DNA of 64,000 nucleotides. Origin: Streptococcus sp. SN-1 (GTDB taxonomy: Bacteria; Bacillota; Bacilli; Lactobacillales; Streptococcaceae). Position 1 is the first letter of the stretch, and each line of letters starts with the position of its first letter. The stretch lies in contig NZ_AP028929.1 in assembly GCF_041154385.1 (NCBI RefSeq), positions 1,488,001 to 1,552,000 on the forward strand, written 5' to 3'. The position numbers and the translations under genes were made by a program. This document shows, piece by piece, positions 8,980-17,118 of this stretch. The notes beneath the pieces were generated by a model that saw nothing but the letters and a program-made list of their open reading frames with translations, searched no databases and was not told the DNA's origin.

Positions 8980-9632
8980 TTTCGCTCCAATTTATAACCA
9001 ACATTGCGCACTGTAAGGATGCAGTCCAAGTCCAGCTTTTTCCGCAGTTCCTTGATATAGACATCAATGACACGGTCAAAAGGAACCTCATCTGTCGCCT
9101 TCCAGACCGCATCGATTATCTGAGACCGAGTCAAGGCCCGGCCTTCATTTTTTACCAAATAATCCAGTATTTCCAACTCTTTGGCATTAATGGCCACTTC
9201 TTGACCCGCGAGGCTTGCACTGTAGCTCTCAAAATCCACCTTAGCATCCTTATAAGAGAAGACTCGTCCCGTATCGTAGTAGCGCTTGAAAATCGCGTCT
9301 ACCCTCACTTTTAAGAGGGACAGAGAAAAAGGTTTTTCCAGATAGCCATCTGCGAGCGAAGCAAAGGCACTCATCTTGTATTCCTCATCCTGAAAGGCAG
9401 TCAACATCAAAACAGGAACCTGACTAGTTTTACGAATCTCAGCTAGGACTTCTAGACCATTGAGCTTGGGCATTTGGATATCCAGTAAAACCAAAGCTAC
9501 CTCATAGCTAGAAAATTGCTCCAAGGCTTCCTGACCGTCTGCCGCCTCAATAGTTTCATAGCCACAATCCGTCAAATAGTCACTGATCCCCTCACGGATC
9601 ATCTCTTCATCTTCTACAATTAAAATTTTCAT
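8976..9632 (-). CDS. vncR: DNA-binding response regulator VncR (OmpR family)
   Basis: A 218-residue regulator with a receiver domain (phospho-acceptor D51 in LLDIQMP, acidic pocket VEDEE, conserved EKPFS lysine) and a C-terminal winged helix (LTRSQIIDAVW, then VRNVGYKL). It is co-translated with vncS. The transcript appears to begin at the promoter at 9804-9832, with a BOX element inside the leader. It probably controls the vex genes and possibly itself; no binding site can be named from sequence. Confidence 0.93.
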   Translation of the reverse strand: MKILIVEDEEMIREGISDYLTDCGYETIEAADGQEALEQFSSYEVALVLLDIQMPKLNGLEVLAEIRKTSQVPVLMLTAFQDEEYKMSAFASLADGYLEKPFSLSLLKVRVDAIFKRYYDTGRVFSYKDAKVDFESYSASLAGQEVAINAKELEILDYLVKNEGRALTRSQIIDAVWKATDEVPFDRVIDVYIKELRKKLDLDCILTVRNVGYKLERK

Positions 9633-9664
9633 ACTTTAACTGCTCTCTATTTTTTATTTTTCTT

Positions 9665-9777
9665 ATACTCTTCGAAAATCTCTTCAAACCACGTCAGCTT
9701 TATCCACAACCTCAAAACAGTGTATTGAGCAGCCTGCGGCTAGCTTCCTAGTTTGCACTTTGATTTTCATTGAGTAT
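9665..9777 (+). repeat. BOX element with shortened A and partial B modules
   Basis: It begins with the boxA start atactcttcgaaaat and ends with boxC (tttgattttcattgagtat). The middle has a shortened A and a partial B segment (cctcaaaacagtgtattgag). It lies in the leader between the vncR promoter and the vncR start. Confidence 0.85.
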
Positions 9778-9803
9778 TAGAATAAATACCTACTCTATTT
9801 TCT

Positions 9804-9832
9804 ATTATAGTCTCTTGCTGGCCTTTTGTCTT
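9804..9832 (-). promoter_or_regulatory. Probable vncRS promoter
   Basis: On the minus strand AAGACA and a perfect TATAAT are separated by 17 bases. It lies after the terminator of the LysM gene and upstream of the BOX element, so vncRS can be transcribed independently. Confidence 0.55.
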
Positions 9833-9851
9833 TAAGCAACTGCCACTAGAT

Positions 9852-9876
9852 AAAACAAAGAGAGCTATCGCTCTCT
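9852..9876 (-). terminator. Terminator of the LysM repeat protein gene
   Basis: On the minus strand AGAGAGC, a four-base loop and GCTCTCT are followed by TTGTTTT. It lies about 35 bases after the stop. Confidence 0.8.
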
Positions 9877-9908
9877 CTGCTCACATTTCACTCCCTGTGG
9901 AATGAAGG

Positions 9909-12900
9909 TTATTTGCTTGCTTTTGAAAATGTTACAACGTAGTTATAATCTTTCCCATTAGCTTGATAGACATAGTCCTCTTTGAAAGTGTAGCCACGTT
10001 TTCTCAACTCTTCTTTCTTAGCTTCAACTTGGCTCTTTGCCACTGCTTTCACTTGTTCATTTGTTGAACCTTCCGCGATTTCAAGAGAAGTTCCATCGAT
10101 ATCTCCTAGGAAACCTGCAATATCTTTCATTTTATCAAAGTTATAAAATACATTTACTTTGACCTTTTGAGGAGCTGGCTGTTCTAGACTTCTACGATTT
10201 CTGCTAGCGCGTGGTTGAACTGCTGGAGCCATTCTGAAACCTGAAGTTCCTACCGGTTGCGTTTTGGCTTCTTTTGTGAATTCTATAACATAATCATAGC
10301 TATCTCCACCCTCAACGATTTTATCTAAATCTGTTTTTGACGTAACTGTAAAGCCTTGTGTTTTCAGTTTCTCAATTTGGGCTTTTGTTTTTTCTTCAAC
10401 AGCCTTTTTAATGTCTTCTTTAGTTGCATCACCTGGTAAAGTTAAAAGATTATTCTCTCTCACATTTCCTAATGCTCCAGCTATATCTTTAAGGGCTGTT
10501 AAATTATAGTAGATATTTATTTGTTTAGTTTTATTTGATAAATCTCTTTTCACAACTTTTTTAGCTCTTACTTGAACTTCTGGTGCAATTCTGAAACCTG
10601 TAGTTCCTGTTTTCTCTTTAGTGAAAGTTACTACGTAGTCATAATGAGTTGCGTCTGCTTGATCAATACCTACAAAATATTCATCAGCAACCTTGTATCC
10701 TTTTCTTTCAAGTTCTGCTTTCTTCTTATCTATTCTTGCTTTTAAAATAGATTTCAAAGCATCACCAGAGACATCTTTTGGTATGTCAACTTCATTTTTA
10801 CCACCTAAATCATCAAAGAATCCAGGAATATCTTTCATACCATCAAAATTATAATAAATAGAAACTTTATTTTGAGGTTCATCTACACTTCTTGCACGAC
10901 GTGTTACACGTGGTTGATACACTGGTGCATTTCTAAAAGCTGTATTTTCTGGTGTACTATTTCCATACCCAATAACATTGTTATCTCCAATATGTGTTCC
11001 TGCTGGTCCGTTTCCAGATAATCCTGAATTTGTGTAATCTGGTTTACCTTGGTCAACTCCAGGAGTATTAATCTTAGCTAAGTCATCTGAATAATTGTCC
11101 ACTACAGCCGCTTGATCTTCCGTAGTTTTTGCTTGTTTCATTGCTTCTTTAGCTTTTTTTGTATATTCTTCTACATTTAATTTAGCAGCTTCTTTTTCAC
11201 TAGATGATAGACTACTCGACTCAATTTCTTCTAATTTAATATTTTTACGTGACTCTAACTCGGAGTCATTTTCCTCTAGACCTTTTTCAACATCATCTTT
11301 TGGTTCAGTTGGATTGTTCTGATTATTTGAATCCGCTGGAGTGTCTTCTGTTGTGCCTGAACCTGCTGGTTGGTTTTCCGCTGGTTGCGCTGGAGTTGGT
11401 TGTTCTGTTGTTCCTGGCGCTGCTGGTTGGTCTTCAGTTGGTTTCGATGGCGCTGGGGTTTCTGTTGCTCCTGGCGCTGCTGGTTGGTCGTCCGCCGGTT
11501 GCGCTGGCGCTGGGGTTTCTGTTGCTCCTGAACCTGCTGGTATTCCTTCCGCCGGTTTCGATGGAGTTGGTGTTTCTGTCACTCCTGAACCTGCTGGTGT
11601 TTCTTCAGCCGGTTTCGATGGAGTTGGTTGTTCTGTCGCTCCTGGCGCTGCTGGTTGGTCTTCCACCGGTTGCGTTGGCACTGGGGTTTCTGTTGCTCCT
11701 GAACCTGATGGTTGGTCGTCCGCCGGTTGCGCTGGCGCTGGGGTTTCTGTTGCTCCTGAACCTGATGGTGTTTCTTCAGCCGGTTTCGTTGGCACTGGGG
11801 TTTCTGTTGCTCCTGAACCTGCTGGTATTCCTTCCGCCGGTTGCGCTGGAGTTGGTTGTTCTGTCGCTCCTGGCGCTGCTGGTTGGTCTTCAGTTGGTTT
11901 CGATGGCGCTGGGGTTTCTGTTGCTCCTGAACCTGCTGGTATTCCTTCCGCCGGTTGCGCTGGAGTTGGTGTTTCTGTCACTCCTGAACCTGCTGGTGTT
12001 TCTTCAGCCGGTTTCGATGGAGTTGGTTGTTCTGTCGCTCCTGGCGCTGCTGGTTGGTCGTCCGCCGGTTGCGCTGGCGCTGGGGTTTCTGTTGCTCCTG
12101 AACCTGCTGGTTGGTCTTCAGCCGGTTGCGCTGGCGCTGGGGTTTCTGTTGCTCCTGGCGCTGCTGGTTGGTCTTCCACCGGTTGCGCTGGCGCTGGGGT
12201 TTCTGTTGCTCCTGAACCTGATGGTGTTTCTTCAGCCGGTTTCGTTGGCACTGGGGTTTCTGTTGCTCCTGAACCTGCTGGTATTCCTTCCGCCGGTTGC
12301 GCTGGAGTTGGTTGTTCTGTCGCTCCTGGCGCTGCTGGTTGGTCTTCAGTTGGTTTCGATGGCGCTGGGGTTTCTGTTGCTCCTGAACCTGCTGGTATTC
12401 CTTCCGCCGGTTGCGCTGGAGTTGGTGTTTCTGTCACTCCTGAACCTGCTGGTGTTTCTTCCGCCGGTTTCGATGGAGTTGGTTGTTCTGTCGCTCCTGG
12501 CGCTGCTGGTTGGTCTTCCACCGGTTGCGTTGGCACTGGGGTTTTTGTCGCTCCTGGCGCTGCTGGTTGGTCTTCCACCGGTTGCGTTGGCACTGGGGTT
12601 TCTGTTGCTCCTGGCGCTGCTGGTTGGTCGTCCGCCGGTTGCGCTGGCGCTGGGGTTTCTGTTGCTCCTGAACCTGCTGGTTGGTCGTCCGCCGGTTGCG
12701 CTGGCGCTGGGGTTTCTGTTGCTCCTGAACCTGCTGGTTGGTCGTCCGCCGGTTGCGCTGGCGCTGGGGTTTCTGTTGCTCCTGAACCTGCTGGTTGGTC
12801 TTCAGCCGGTTGCGCTGGCGCTGGGGTTTCTGTTGCTCCTGGCGCTGCTGGTTGGTCTTCCACCGGTTGCGCTGGCACTGGGGTTTCTGTTGCTCCTGAA

Positions 12901-14564
12901 CCTGCTGGTTGGTCTTCAGCCGGTTGCGCTGGCGCTGGGGTTTCTGTTGCTCCTGGCGCTGCTGGTTGGTCTTCCACCGGTTGCGCTGGCACTGGGGTTT
13001 CTGTTGCTCCTGGCGCTGCTGGTTGGTCTTCAGTTGGTTTCGATGGCGCTGGGGTTTCTGTTGCTCCTGAACCTGCTGGTTGGTCTTCCGCCGGTTGCGC
13101 TGGCGCTGGGGTTTCTGTTGCTCCTGAACCTGCTGGTGTTCCTTCCGCCGGTTTCGATGGAGTTGGTTGTTCTGTCGCTCCTGGCGCTGCTGGTTGGTCT
13201 TCCACCGGTTGCGCTGGCACTGGGGTTTCTGTTGTTCCTGGCGCTGCTGGTTGGTATTCCGCCGGTTGCGCTGGCACTGGGGTTTCTGTCACTCCTGAAC
13301 CTGCTGGTGTTCCTTCCGCCGGTTGCGATGGAGTTACTGGCTCTTCTGCTTTCGGTGCTGGAGTTGCTGGAGTCTCTTCTTTCGGCGCTGGAGTCGCTGG
13401 CTCTTCCACTTTCGGTGTTGGAGTCACTGGCTCTTCTGCTTTCGGCGCTGGAGTCACTGGCTCTTCTGCTTTCGGTGTTGGAGTTGCTGGAGTCTCTTCT
13501 TTCGGCGCTGGAGTCGCTGGCTCTTCCACTTTCGGTGTTGGAGTTGCTGGCTCTGCTTTCGGCGCTGGAGTTGCTGGAGTCTCTTCTTTTGGCGCAGGTG
13601 TCACTGGTTCTTCCACTTTTGGTGCAGGTGTCGATGGTTCTTCTGCTTTCGGTGCGGATGTCGTTGGTTCCTCTGCTTTCGGTGCGGATGTCGTTGGTTC
13701 CTCTGCTTTCGGTGCTGGAGTCGCTGGTTCTTCTGCTTTTGGCGCTGGAGATACTGGTTCTTCTGCTTTTGGCGCTGGGGTCGCTGGCTCATCTGCTTTC
13801 GGTGCTGATGCCGCTGGCTCGTCTGCTTTCGGCGCTGGGGTCGCTGACTCATCTGCTTTCGGTGCCGGTGTCGCTGGCTCATCTGCTTTCGGTGCTGATG
13901 CCGCTGGCTCGTCTGCTTTCGGCGCTGGGGTCGCTGGCTCGTCTGTTTTCGGTGCTGGCGCTGATGGTTCTTCAGTTTTCAACGCTGGTGTCGCTGACTC
14001 GTCTGATTTTGGCGCAACTGTGACTGGTGTTTCTGCTTTCAGTGCTGGCGATACTGCTGGTGTTTCCACAACTACTGGTGTCGTTTGTTTAACTGTAGTA
14101 GTTTGCTCTCCAGTTACAGTATTTGTCTTTGTTTCAACTTCATAACTTTGACAGCTACCAGAATTATCAATCGACACTCGCTGTCTTTTGACTTCTGTAT
14201 TTCCATCTTTTAGAAAAGCTTCTTCGCTAAAATACAATTTATTATTAGCAAAAATCAAATCTCTATTTGCAATACGATTTATCTCAACCAAACTATCAAC
14301 AGATAGCCCCGTTGCTCCACTAATAGCACTTAGTGTATCTCCCCATTTAATTGTGTAGTGTGATAAATTGTCTATATTTTGAATATCAGCTTTTACTTCT
14401 GCAACTGTTCTAGCTACCCAAACACCATCTTGTTCGTTAGCGGAAACAGTTGGAGCTAAAAAGCCCAGCCCCAATAAAATCACACCTGTTGCAACAATTG
14501 CACCAGTTCTCAATTTTCTAAAGCCACGTAGGGATAATGTCCCTCTAACATTTGTTTGTCTCAT
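9909..14564 (-). CDS. Giant secreted LysM protein with proline-rich repeat arrays and triplicated C-terminal domain
   Basis: A 1551-residue protein. Signal peptide about 1-42 (hydrophobic 21-37, ending TVSAN). One LysM domain (about 69-112, starting HYTIKWGDTLSAI) would bind cell-wall glycan. Residues about 183-411 are 23 units of a 10-residue APKxxEPxTP repeat. Residues about 414-1079 are 35 units of a 19-residue repeat (PAEDQPAGSGATETPAPAQ type). A charged DUF1542-like helical stretch follows. Three related domains of about 90 residues end the protein (about 1226-1315, 1340-1430, 1463-1551); each starts with YYN/FYN..MKDIAG-like and ends YDYVVTFTK-like. There is no LPXTG or choline-binding repeat, so LysM is the only visible anchor. 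It sits between vex3 and vncR where pneumococcus has pep27. It may be an adhesin or a stalk. The function is not established and I do not recognise a named homologue. Confidence 0.9.
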   Translation of the reverse strand: MRQTNVRGTLSLRGFRKLRTGAIVATGVILLGLGFLAPTVSANEQDGVWVARTVAEVKADIQNIDNLSHYTIKWGDTLSAISGATGLSVDSLVEINRIANRDLIFANNKLYFSEEAFLKDGNTEVKRQRVSIDNSGSCQSYEVETKTNTVTGEQTTTVKQTTPVVVETPAVSPALKAETPVTVAPKSDESATPALKTEEPSAPAPKTDEPATPAPKADEPAASAPKADEPATPAPKADESATPAPKADEPAASAPKADEPATPAPKAEEPVSPAPKAEEPATPAPKAEEPTTSAPKAEEPTTSAPKAEEPSTPAPKVEEPVTPAPKEETPATPAPKAEPATPTPKVEEPATPAPKEETPATPTPKAEEPVTPAPKAEEPVTPTPKVEEPATPAPKEETPATPAPKAEEPVTPSQPAEGTPAGSGVTETPVPAQPAEYQPAAPGTTETPVPAQPVEDQPAAPGATEQPTPSKPAEGTPAGSGATETPAPAQPAEDQPAGSGATETPAPSKPTEDQPAAPGATETPVPAQPVEDQPAAPGATETPAPAQPAEDQPAGSGATETPVPAQPVEDQPAAPGATETPAPAQPAEDQPAGSGATETPAPAQPADDQPAGSGATETPAPAQPADDQPAGSGATETPAPAQPADDQPAAPGATETPVPTQPVEDQPAAPGATKTPVPTQPVEDQPAAPGATEQPTPSKPAEETPAGSGVTETPTPAQPAEGIPAGSGATETPAPSKPTEDQPAAPGATEQPTPAQPAEGIPAGSGATETPVPTKPAEETPSGSGATETPAPAQPVEDQPAAPGATETPAPAQPAEDQPAGSGATETPAPAQPADDQPAAPGATEQPTPSKPAEETPAGSGVTETPTPAQPAEGIPAGSGATETPAPSKPTEDQPAAPGATEQPTPAQPAEGIPAGSGATETPVPTKPAEETPSGSGATETPAPAQPADDQPSGSGATETPVPTQPVEDQPAAPGATEQPTPSKPAEETPAGSGVTETPTPSKPAEGIPAGSGATETPAPAQPADDQPAAPGATETPAPSKPTEDQPAAPGTTEQPTPAQPAENQPAGSGTTEDTPADSNNQNNPTEPKDDVEKGLEENDSELESRKNIKLEEIESSSLSSSEKEAAKLNVEEYTKKAKEAMKQAKTTEDQAAVVDNYSDDLAKINTPGVDQGKPDYTNSGLSGNGPAGTHIGDNNVIGYGNSTPENTAFRNAPVYQPRVTRRARSVDEPQNKVSIYYNFDGMKDIPGFFDDLGGKNEVDIPKDVSGDALKSILKARIDKKKAELERKGYKVADEYFVGIDQADATHYDYVVTFTKEKTGTTGFRIAPEVQVRAKKVVKRDLSNKTKQINIYYNLTALKDIAGALGNVRENNLLTLPGDATKEDIKKAVEEKTKAQIEKLKTQGFTVTSKTDLDKIVEGGDSYDYVIEFTKEAKTQPVGTSGFRMAPAVQPRASRNRRSLEQPAPQKVKVNVFYNFDKMKDIAGFLGDIDGTSLEIAEGSTNEQVKAVAKSQVEAKKEELRKRGYTFKEDYVYQANGKDYNYVVTFSKASK
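11328..13322 (-). repeat. 35 tandem 57-bp coding repeats
   Basis: Thirty-five consecutive 57-bp units encode the 19-residue proline-rich repeat. Units alternate between PAGSG and PAAPG cores and between PAPAQ, PTPSK and PVPTK tails. Units 16-20 and 24-28 are identical at protein level, showing an 8-unit (456-bp) block duplication visible at DNA level (for example 11941 against 12397). Such an array is expected to vary in length by slippage or recombination. Confidence 0.95.
13329..14015 (-). repeat. 23 tandem ~30-bp coding repeats
   Basis: Twenty-three units of APKADEPATP/APKAEEPVTP type. One unit (APKAEPATP) is a residue short, a 3-bp in-frame loss. The array precedes the 57-bp array in reading direction. 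Confidence 0.9.
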
Positions 14565-14755
14565 AATGTTTATTTTTCCTCACTATTCTATATTTTCCAA
14601 AGTAGACCCTACCTAAGTCTACTAGCCTATGTTTGCAATATGGATAGGCTTCTACAGATTTATCTATCTATTTTCAAGATAAAATTTCTATAGATTTTTA
14701 TGCACAATTCCATATATAAAATGTGAAATTCCTTTCTAATAAATTCCATAACCTT

Positions 14756-14784
14756 AGTATATCATATTTAAGACTAAAGTACAA
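14756..14784 (-). promoter_or_regulatory. Promoter of the LysM repeat protein gene
   Basis: On the minus strand TTGTAC, a 17-base spacer ending in TGA and TATACT (extended -10). The predicted leader is about 185 bases. The stretch 14565-14755 holds no other feature I can support. Confidence 0.6.
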
Positions 14785-14796
14785 AGAAAGCAACTA

Positions 14797-14822
14797 AAAG
14801 CAATGATTTTCACCACTGCTTT
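14797..14822 (-). terminator. Weak hairpin, possible vex3 terminator
   Basis: On the minus strand AAAGCAGTG pairs with CATTGCTTT (one wobble) around eight bases. The following sequence has only scattered Ts, so termination may be partial and vex transcripts could run into the LysM gene. Confidence 0.35.
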
Positions 14823-14919
14823 CGGCTCTATTTTGAATTGTTAAATAATCATTCTCTATCCACCATTCTGGAATATAAAAACAAGATGCAGTCTCTATTT
14901 TAGACTAATTTTTTCAAAC

Positions 14920-16299
14920 TTATTCGCTATCCAGCAAAAGCTCTTTTGGTTGTTTTCTAAGGAGATTGCTTGAAGCAAGCGCCATAACGAGAACGACTAG
15001 AACTAAAGCAAGGACAAAGACGATGATAAAGTCTGATGTCTGAATGGAAATATCTAGGCTCGACAAGGTCTTGCTAAAGCCATCTACTTCTGCACCACCA
15101 CCAAGGTTAGAAGCTTGAGCCGCCTTGCTAGCCTGTTTGGCAACACCTGAAGTGACATTGGCAAGAACAGTATTTCCAATCGCACGAGATGTGTAGTTGG
15201 CTAGGAAGTAAGCAGAAACGAGAGCAGGGATGGCAATCAAGATGGATTCAGTGATGAATTGACCCAAGATACTTGCCTGCTTGAGACCAATAGAGAGGAG
15301 AATACCCACTTCCTTGCGACGGGCATTGATCCAAAGGCTGAGCAAGAGGGCAAGGAGAAGAACTGAGAAACTCAAGCTGCCCCAGAAGAGGAGATTGGCC
15401 ATCTTGTACATACCAGAGATGGATTGCTCAAGAGCTGGGTAGTTAGAGGAGCTCTTAACTAAAGTATAGCTCTTCCAGTTGATACCACTGATGTCATTCA
15501 ACTCTTTCATAACATCATCCAAGTTCTTGTCCGCTGTTACAAAGAAGGTTGCGTCCCCATAAATAGCTGTGTCTTCTGTGTATCCATAAAGCTTTGCAGC
15601 AGTGTGAATGTCTGTGATAGCTGTATTTTCGTAGAGTTCTTGTGAGTAGGTTACTGCCGACTTATTGTGACCATCAAAGAGTCCCTTGATTGTCACTTCA
15701 ACTGTTTCCTTGGCACCTTTTTCATTGTCTGCATCGTAGATATTAGAGTCTAGTTTGACCTTATCCCCTACTTTCCAGCCGTGTTTGACTGCCAAGTCCT
15801 TGTGCAGGAGGATCTTGTCCTTGTCGTCGTTTGTTAAGTGCTCTCCTTCAACCAATTTATAAGAACCAGAGACAAACTTGTCTTCTTTAGAGGAGTCATT
15901 GACACCTGTAATCATCAAGCTACTTCCAAAATGTTTAGCACGGTCAGGTGTCAGATTTTTCTTGGTATCTGGCGTTTCGATGAGTTCATATCCAGTCAAA
16001 TCTCCTATAGCGTTGATGCGTTTAACATAAGACTCGATGGCCTTGTTTTCGGTGATTTTTTTGATATCTTCACCCTTGATATTCCCAGCACCACGTGGCG
16101 TCCCTTGATTAACGCGACGATTGATTTGCATGGAGAAGCTATTGGTGATATTTTTAAAGGTCTCCTGAGAAGCCTTGGCAGTAGCTCCCTTGATCGACAA
16201 GCCGACCAAACTCAAGCTCGCCATGAGGAGAATAATCAGGAAGATGACAATCGATTTGAAAAACTTCCTTGTAACATAGGCAAATGCGTTGTGTAACAT
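14920..16299 (-). CDS. vex3: Vex3, ABC transporter permease (FtsX/MacB type)
   Basis: A 459-residue permease with one N-terminal helix (about 15-37), a large extracellular domain (about 40-300) and three C-terminal helices in the FtsX/MacB arrangement (ARRKEVGILLSIGLKQ in the first cytoplasmic loop). Very close to pneumococcal Vex3. Start MLHNAFAYV at 16299 with AAGGGAA upstream. With Vex2 and Vex1 it forms an ABC exporter. In pneumococcus it is linked genetically to Pep27 and VncRS. The transported molecule is not proven. Confidence 0.93.
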   Translation of the reverse strand: MLHNAFAYVTRKFFKSIVIFLIILLMASLSLVGLSIKGATAKASQETFKNITNSFSMQINRRVNQGTPRGAGNIKGEDIKKITENKAIESYVKRINAIGDLTGYELIETPDTKKNLTPDRAKHFGSSLMITGVNDSSKEDKFVSGSYKLVEGEHLTNDDKDKILLHKDLAVKHGWKVGDKVKLDSNIYDADNEKGAKETVEVTIKGLFDGHNKSAVTYSQELYENTAITDIHTAAKLYGYTEDTAIYGDATFFVTADKNLDDVMKELNDISGINWKSYTLVKSSSNYPALEQSISGMYKMANLLFWGSLSFSVLLLALLLSLWINARRKEVGILLSIGLKQASILGQFITESILIAIPALVSAYFLANYTSRAIGNTVLANVTSGVAKQASKAAQASNLGGGAEVDGFSKTLSSLDISIQTSDFIIVFVLALVLVVLVMALASSNLLRKQPKELLLDSE

Positions 16300-16349
16300 A
16301 GGTTCCCTTTCTAGATTTTGTTTTATAATTCTATCAAAACAAGCTCAAA

Positions 16350-16997
16350 TTATTTACTAGTATTACGAGTTTCAGTCAGTTTCTTGTCCTTCAACTCAAG
16401 TGTAATATCTGACGCTTGTGCCACTTCTTTGCTGTGAGTTACGACGATGACACATTTACCTGTTTTCTGGGCAAGTGATTTGAGCAGTTCGACAATATCT
16501 CCAGCAGTTTTAGGGTCTAGATTTCCTGTTGGCTCATCTGCTAGAATAACTGGAGCTTCTGAGACCAAACTGCGAGCAATGGCAACACGTTGTTGTTGAC
16601 CACCTGATAACTGGAGAACATTCCGCTTGATCTGACTTTCATCCAAACCAAGCTCAAGAAGTGTATCCTTACTTGCCTTTTTGTTGACCAAGCGGATATT
16701 TTCCAGTGGAGAAAGATAATCTATCAAGTTATAATTTTGAAAGACCAGGGAAATATGGTGCATACGATGGTAGGAATCCCCCTTCTTACGAATGTCCTCT
16801 CCTTGGAAAAGGATAGAACCTTCAACAGGACTATCTAGACCAGCAAGTAGGGACAAGAGAGTAGATTTTCCTGCTCCTGACTCACCAATGATACTGTAAA
16901 ATTTCCCGGGTTCAAAATTATAATTGATCTGATATAAAACTGCCTCAGCAGTGTTCTTATAACGGTAGGTAACATCTTGCAATTGTAATAAAGTCAT
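16350..16997 (-). CDS. vex2: Vex2, ABC transporter ATP-binding protein
   Basis: A 215-residue LolD/MacB-type ATPase: Walker [10 protein letters not shown] (about 38-46), signature [15 protein letters not shown], Walker [14 protein letters not shown]-loop VVTHS. AAGGAG precedes the ATG. It lies between the two Vex permeases. The gap to vex1 contains a BOX element of about 104 bases. Confidence 0.94.
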   Translation of the reverse strand: MTLLQLQDVTYRYKNTAEAVLYQINYNFEPGKFYSIIGESGAGKSTLLSLLAGLDSPVEGSILFQGEDIRKKGDSYHRMHHISLVFQNYNLIDYLSPLENIRLVNKKASKDTLLELGLDESQIKRNVLQLSGGQQQRVAIARSLVSEAPVILADEPTGNLDPKTAGDIVELLKSLAQKTGKCVIVVTHSKEVAQASDITLELKDKKLTETRNTSK

Positions 16998-17014
16998 GAT
17001 TTCTCCTTCTTATT

Positions 17015-17118
17015 ATACTCAATGAAAGTCAAAGATTAAACTAGGAAGCTAGCCGCAGGCTGTACTTGAGTACGGCAAGGCGAAGCTGACACGGTTTAAA
17101 GAGATTTTCGAAGAGTAT
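17015..17118 (-). repeat. BOX element (A and C, no B) inside the vex operon
   Basis: boxC end atactcaatgaaagtcaaag, then a short stem with gcaggctgtacttgagtacg, then boxA ending ttcgaagagtat. It abuts the vex1 stop codon and separates vex1 from vex2. Confidence 0.88.

Noticed and set aside
9633-9908. Possible intact pep27 between the LysM gene and vncR
   Set aside because: The minus strand there holds a terminator, a promoter and a BOX element; no frame resembling Pep27 was found.
9909-10000. Sortase anchor at the C-terminus of the LysM protein
   Set aside because: The protein ends YNYVVTFSKASK, with no LPXTG, hydrophobic helix or basic tail.
11328-14015. Dense short repeats resembling a CRISPR array
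   Set aside because: The units are contiguous 57-bp and 30-bp coding repeats with no unique spacers and no cas genes nearby.
11249-14145. Two plus-strand open frames of more than 900 codons opposite the LysM repeat gene
   Set aside because: They arise because the repeat units contain no stop in those antisense frames. The translations are monotonous Val/Gly/Leu/Ala repeats with no ribosome site or domain. The minus frame has a signal peptide, LysM and C-terminal domains.
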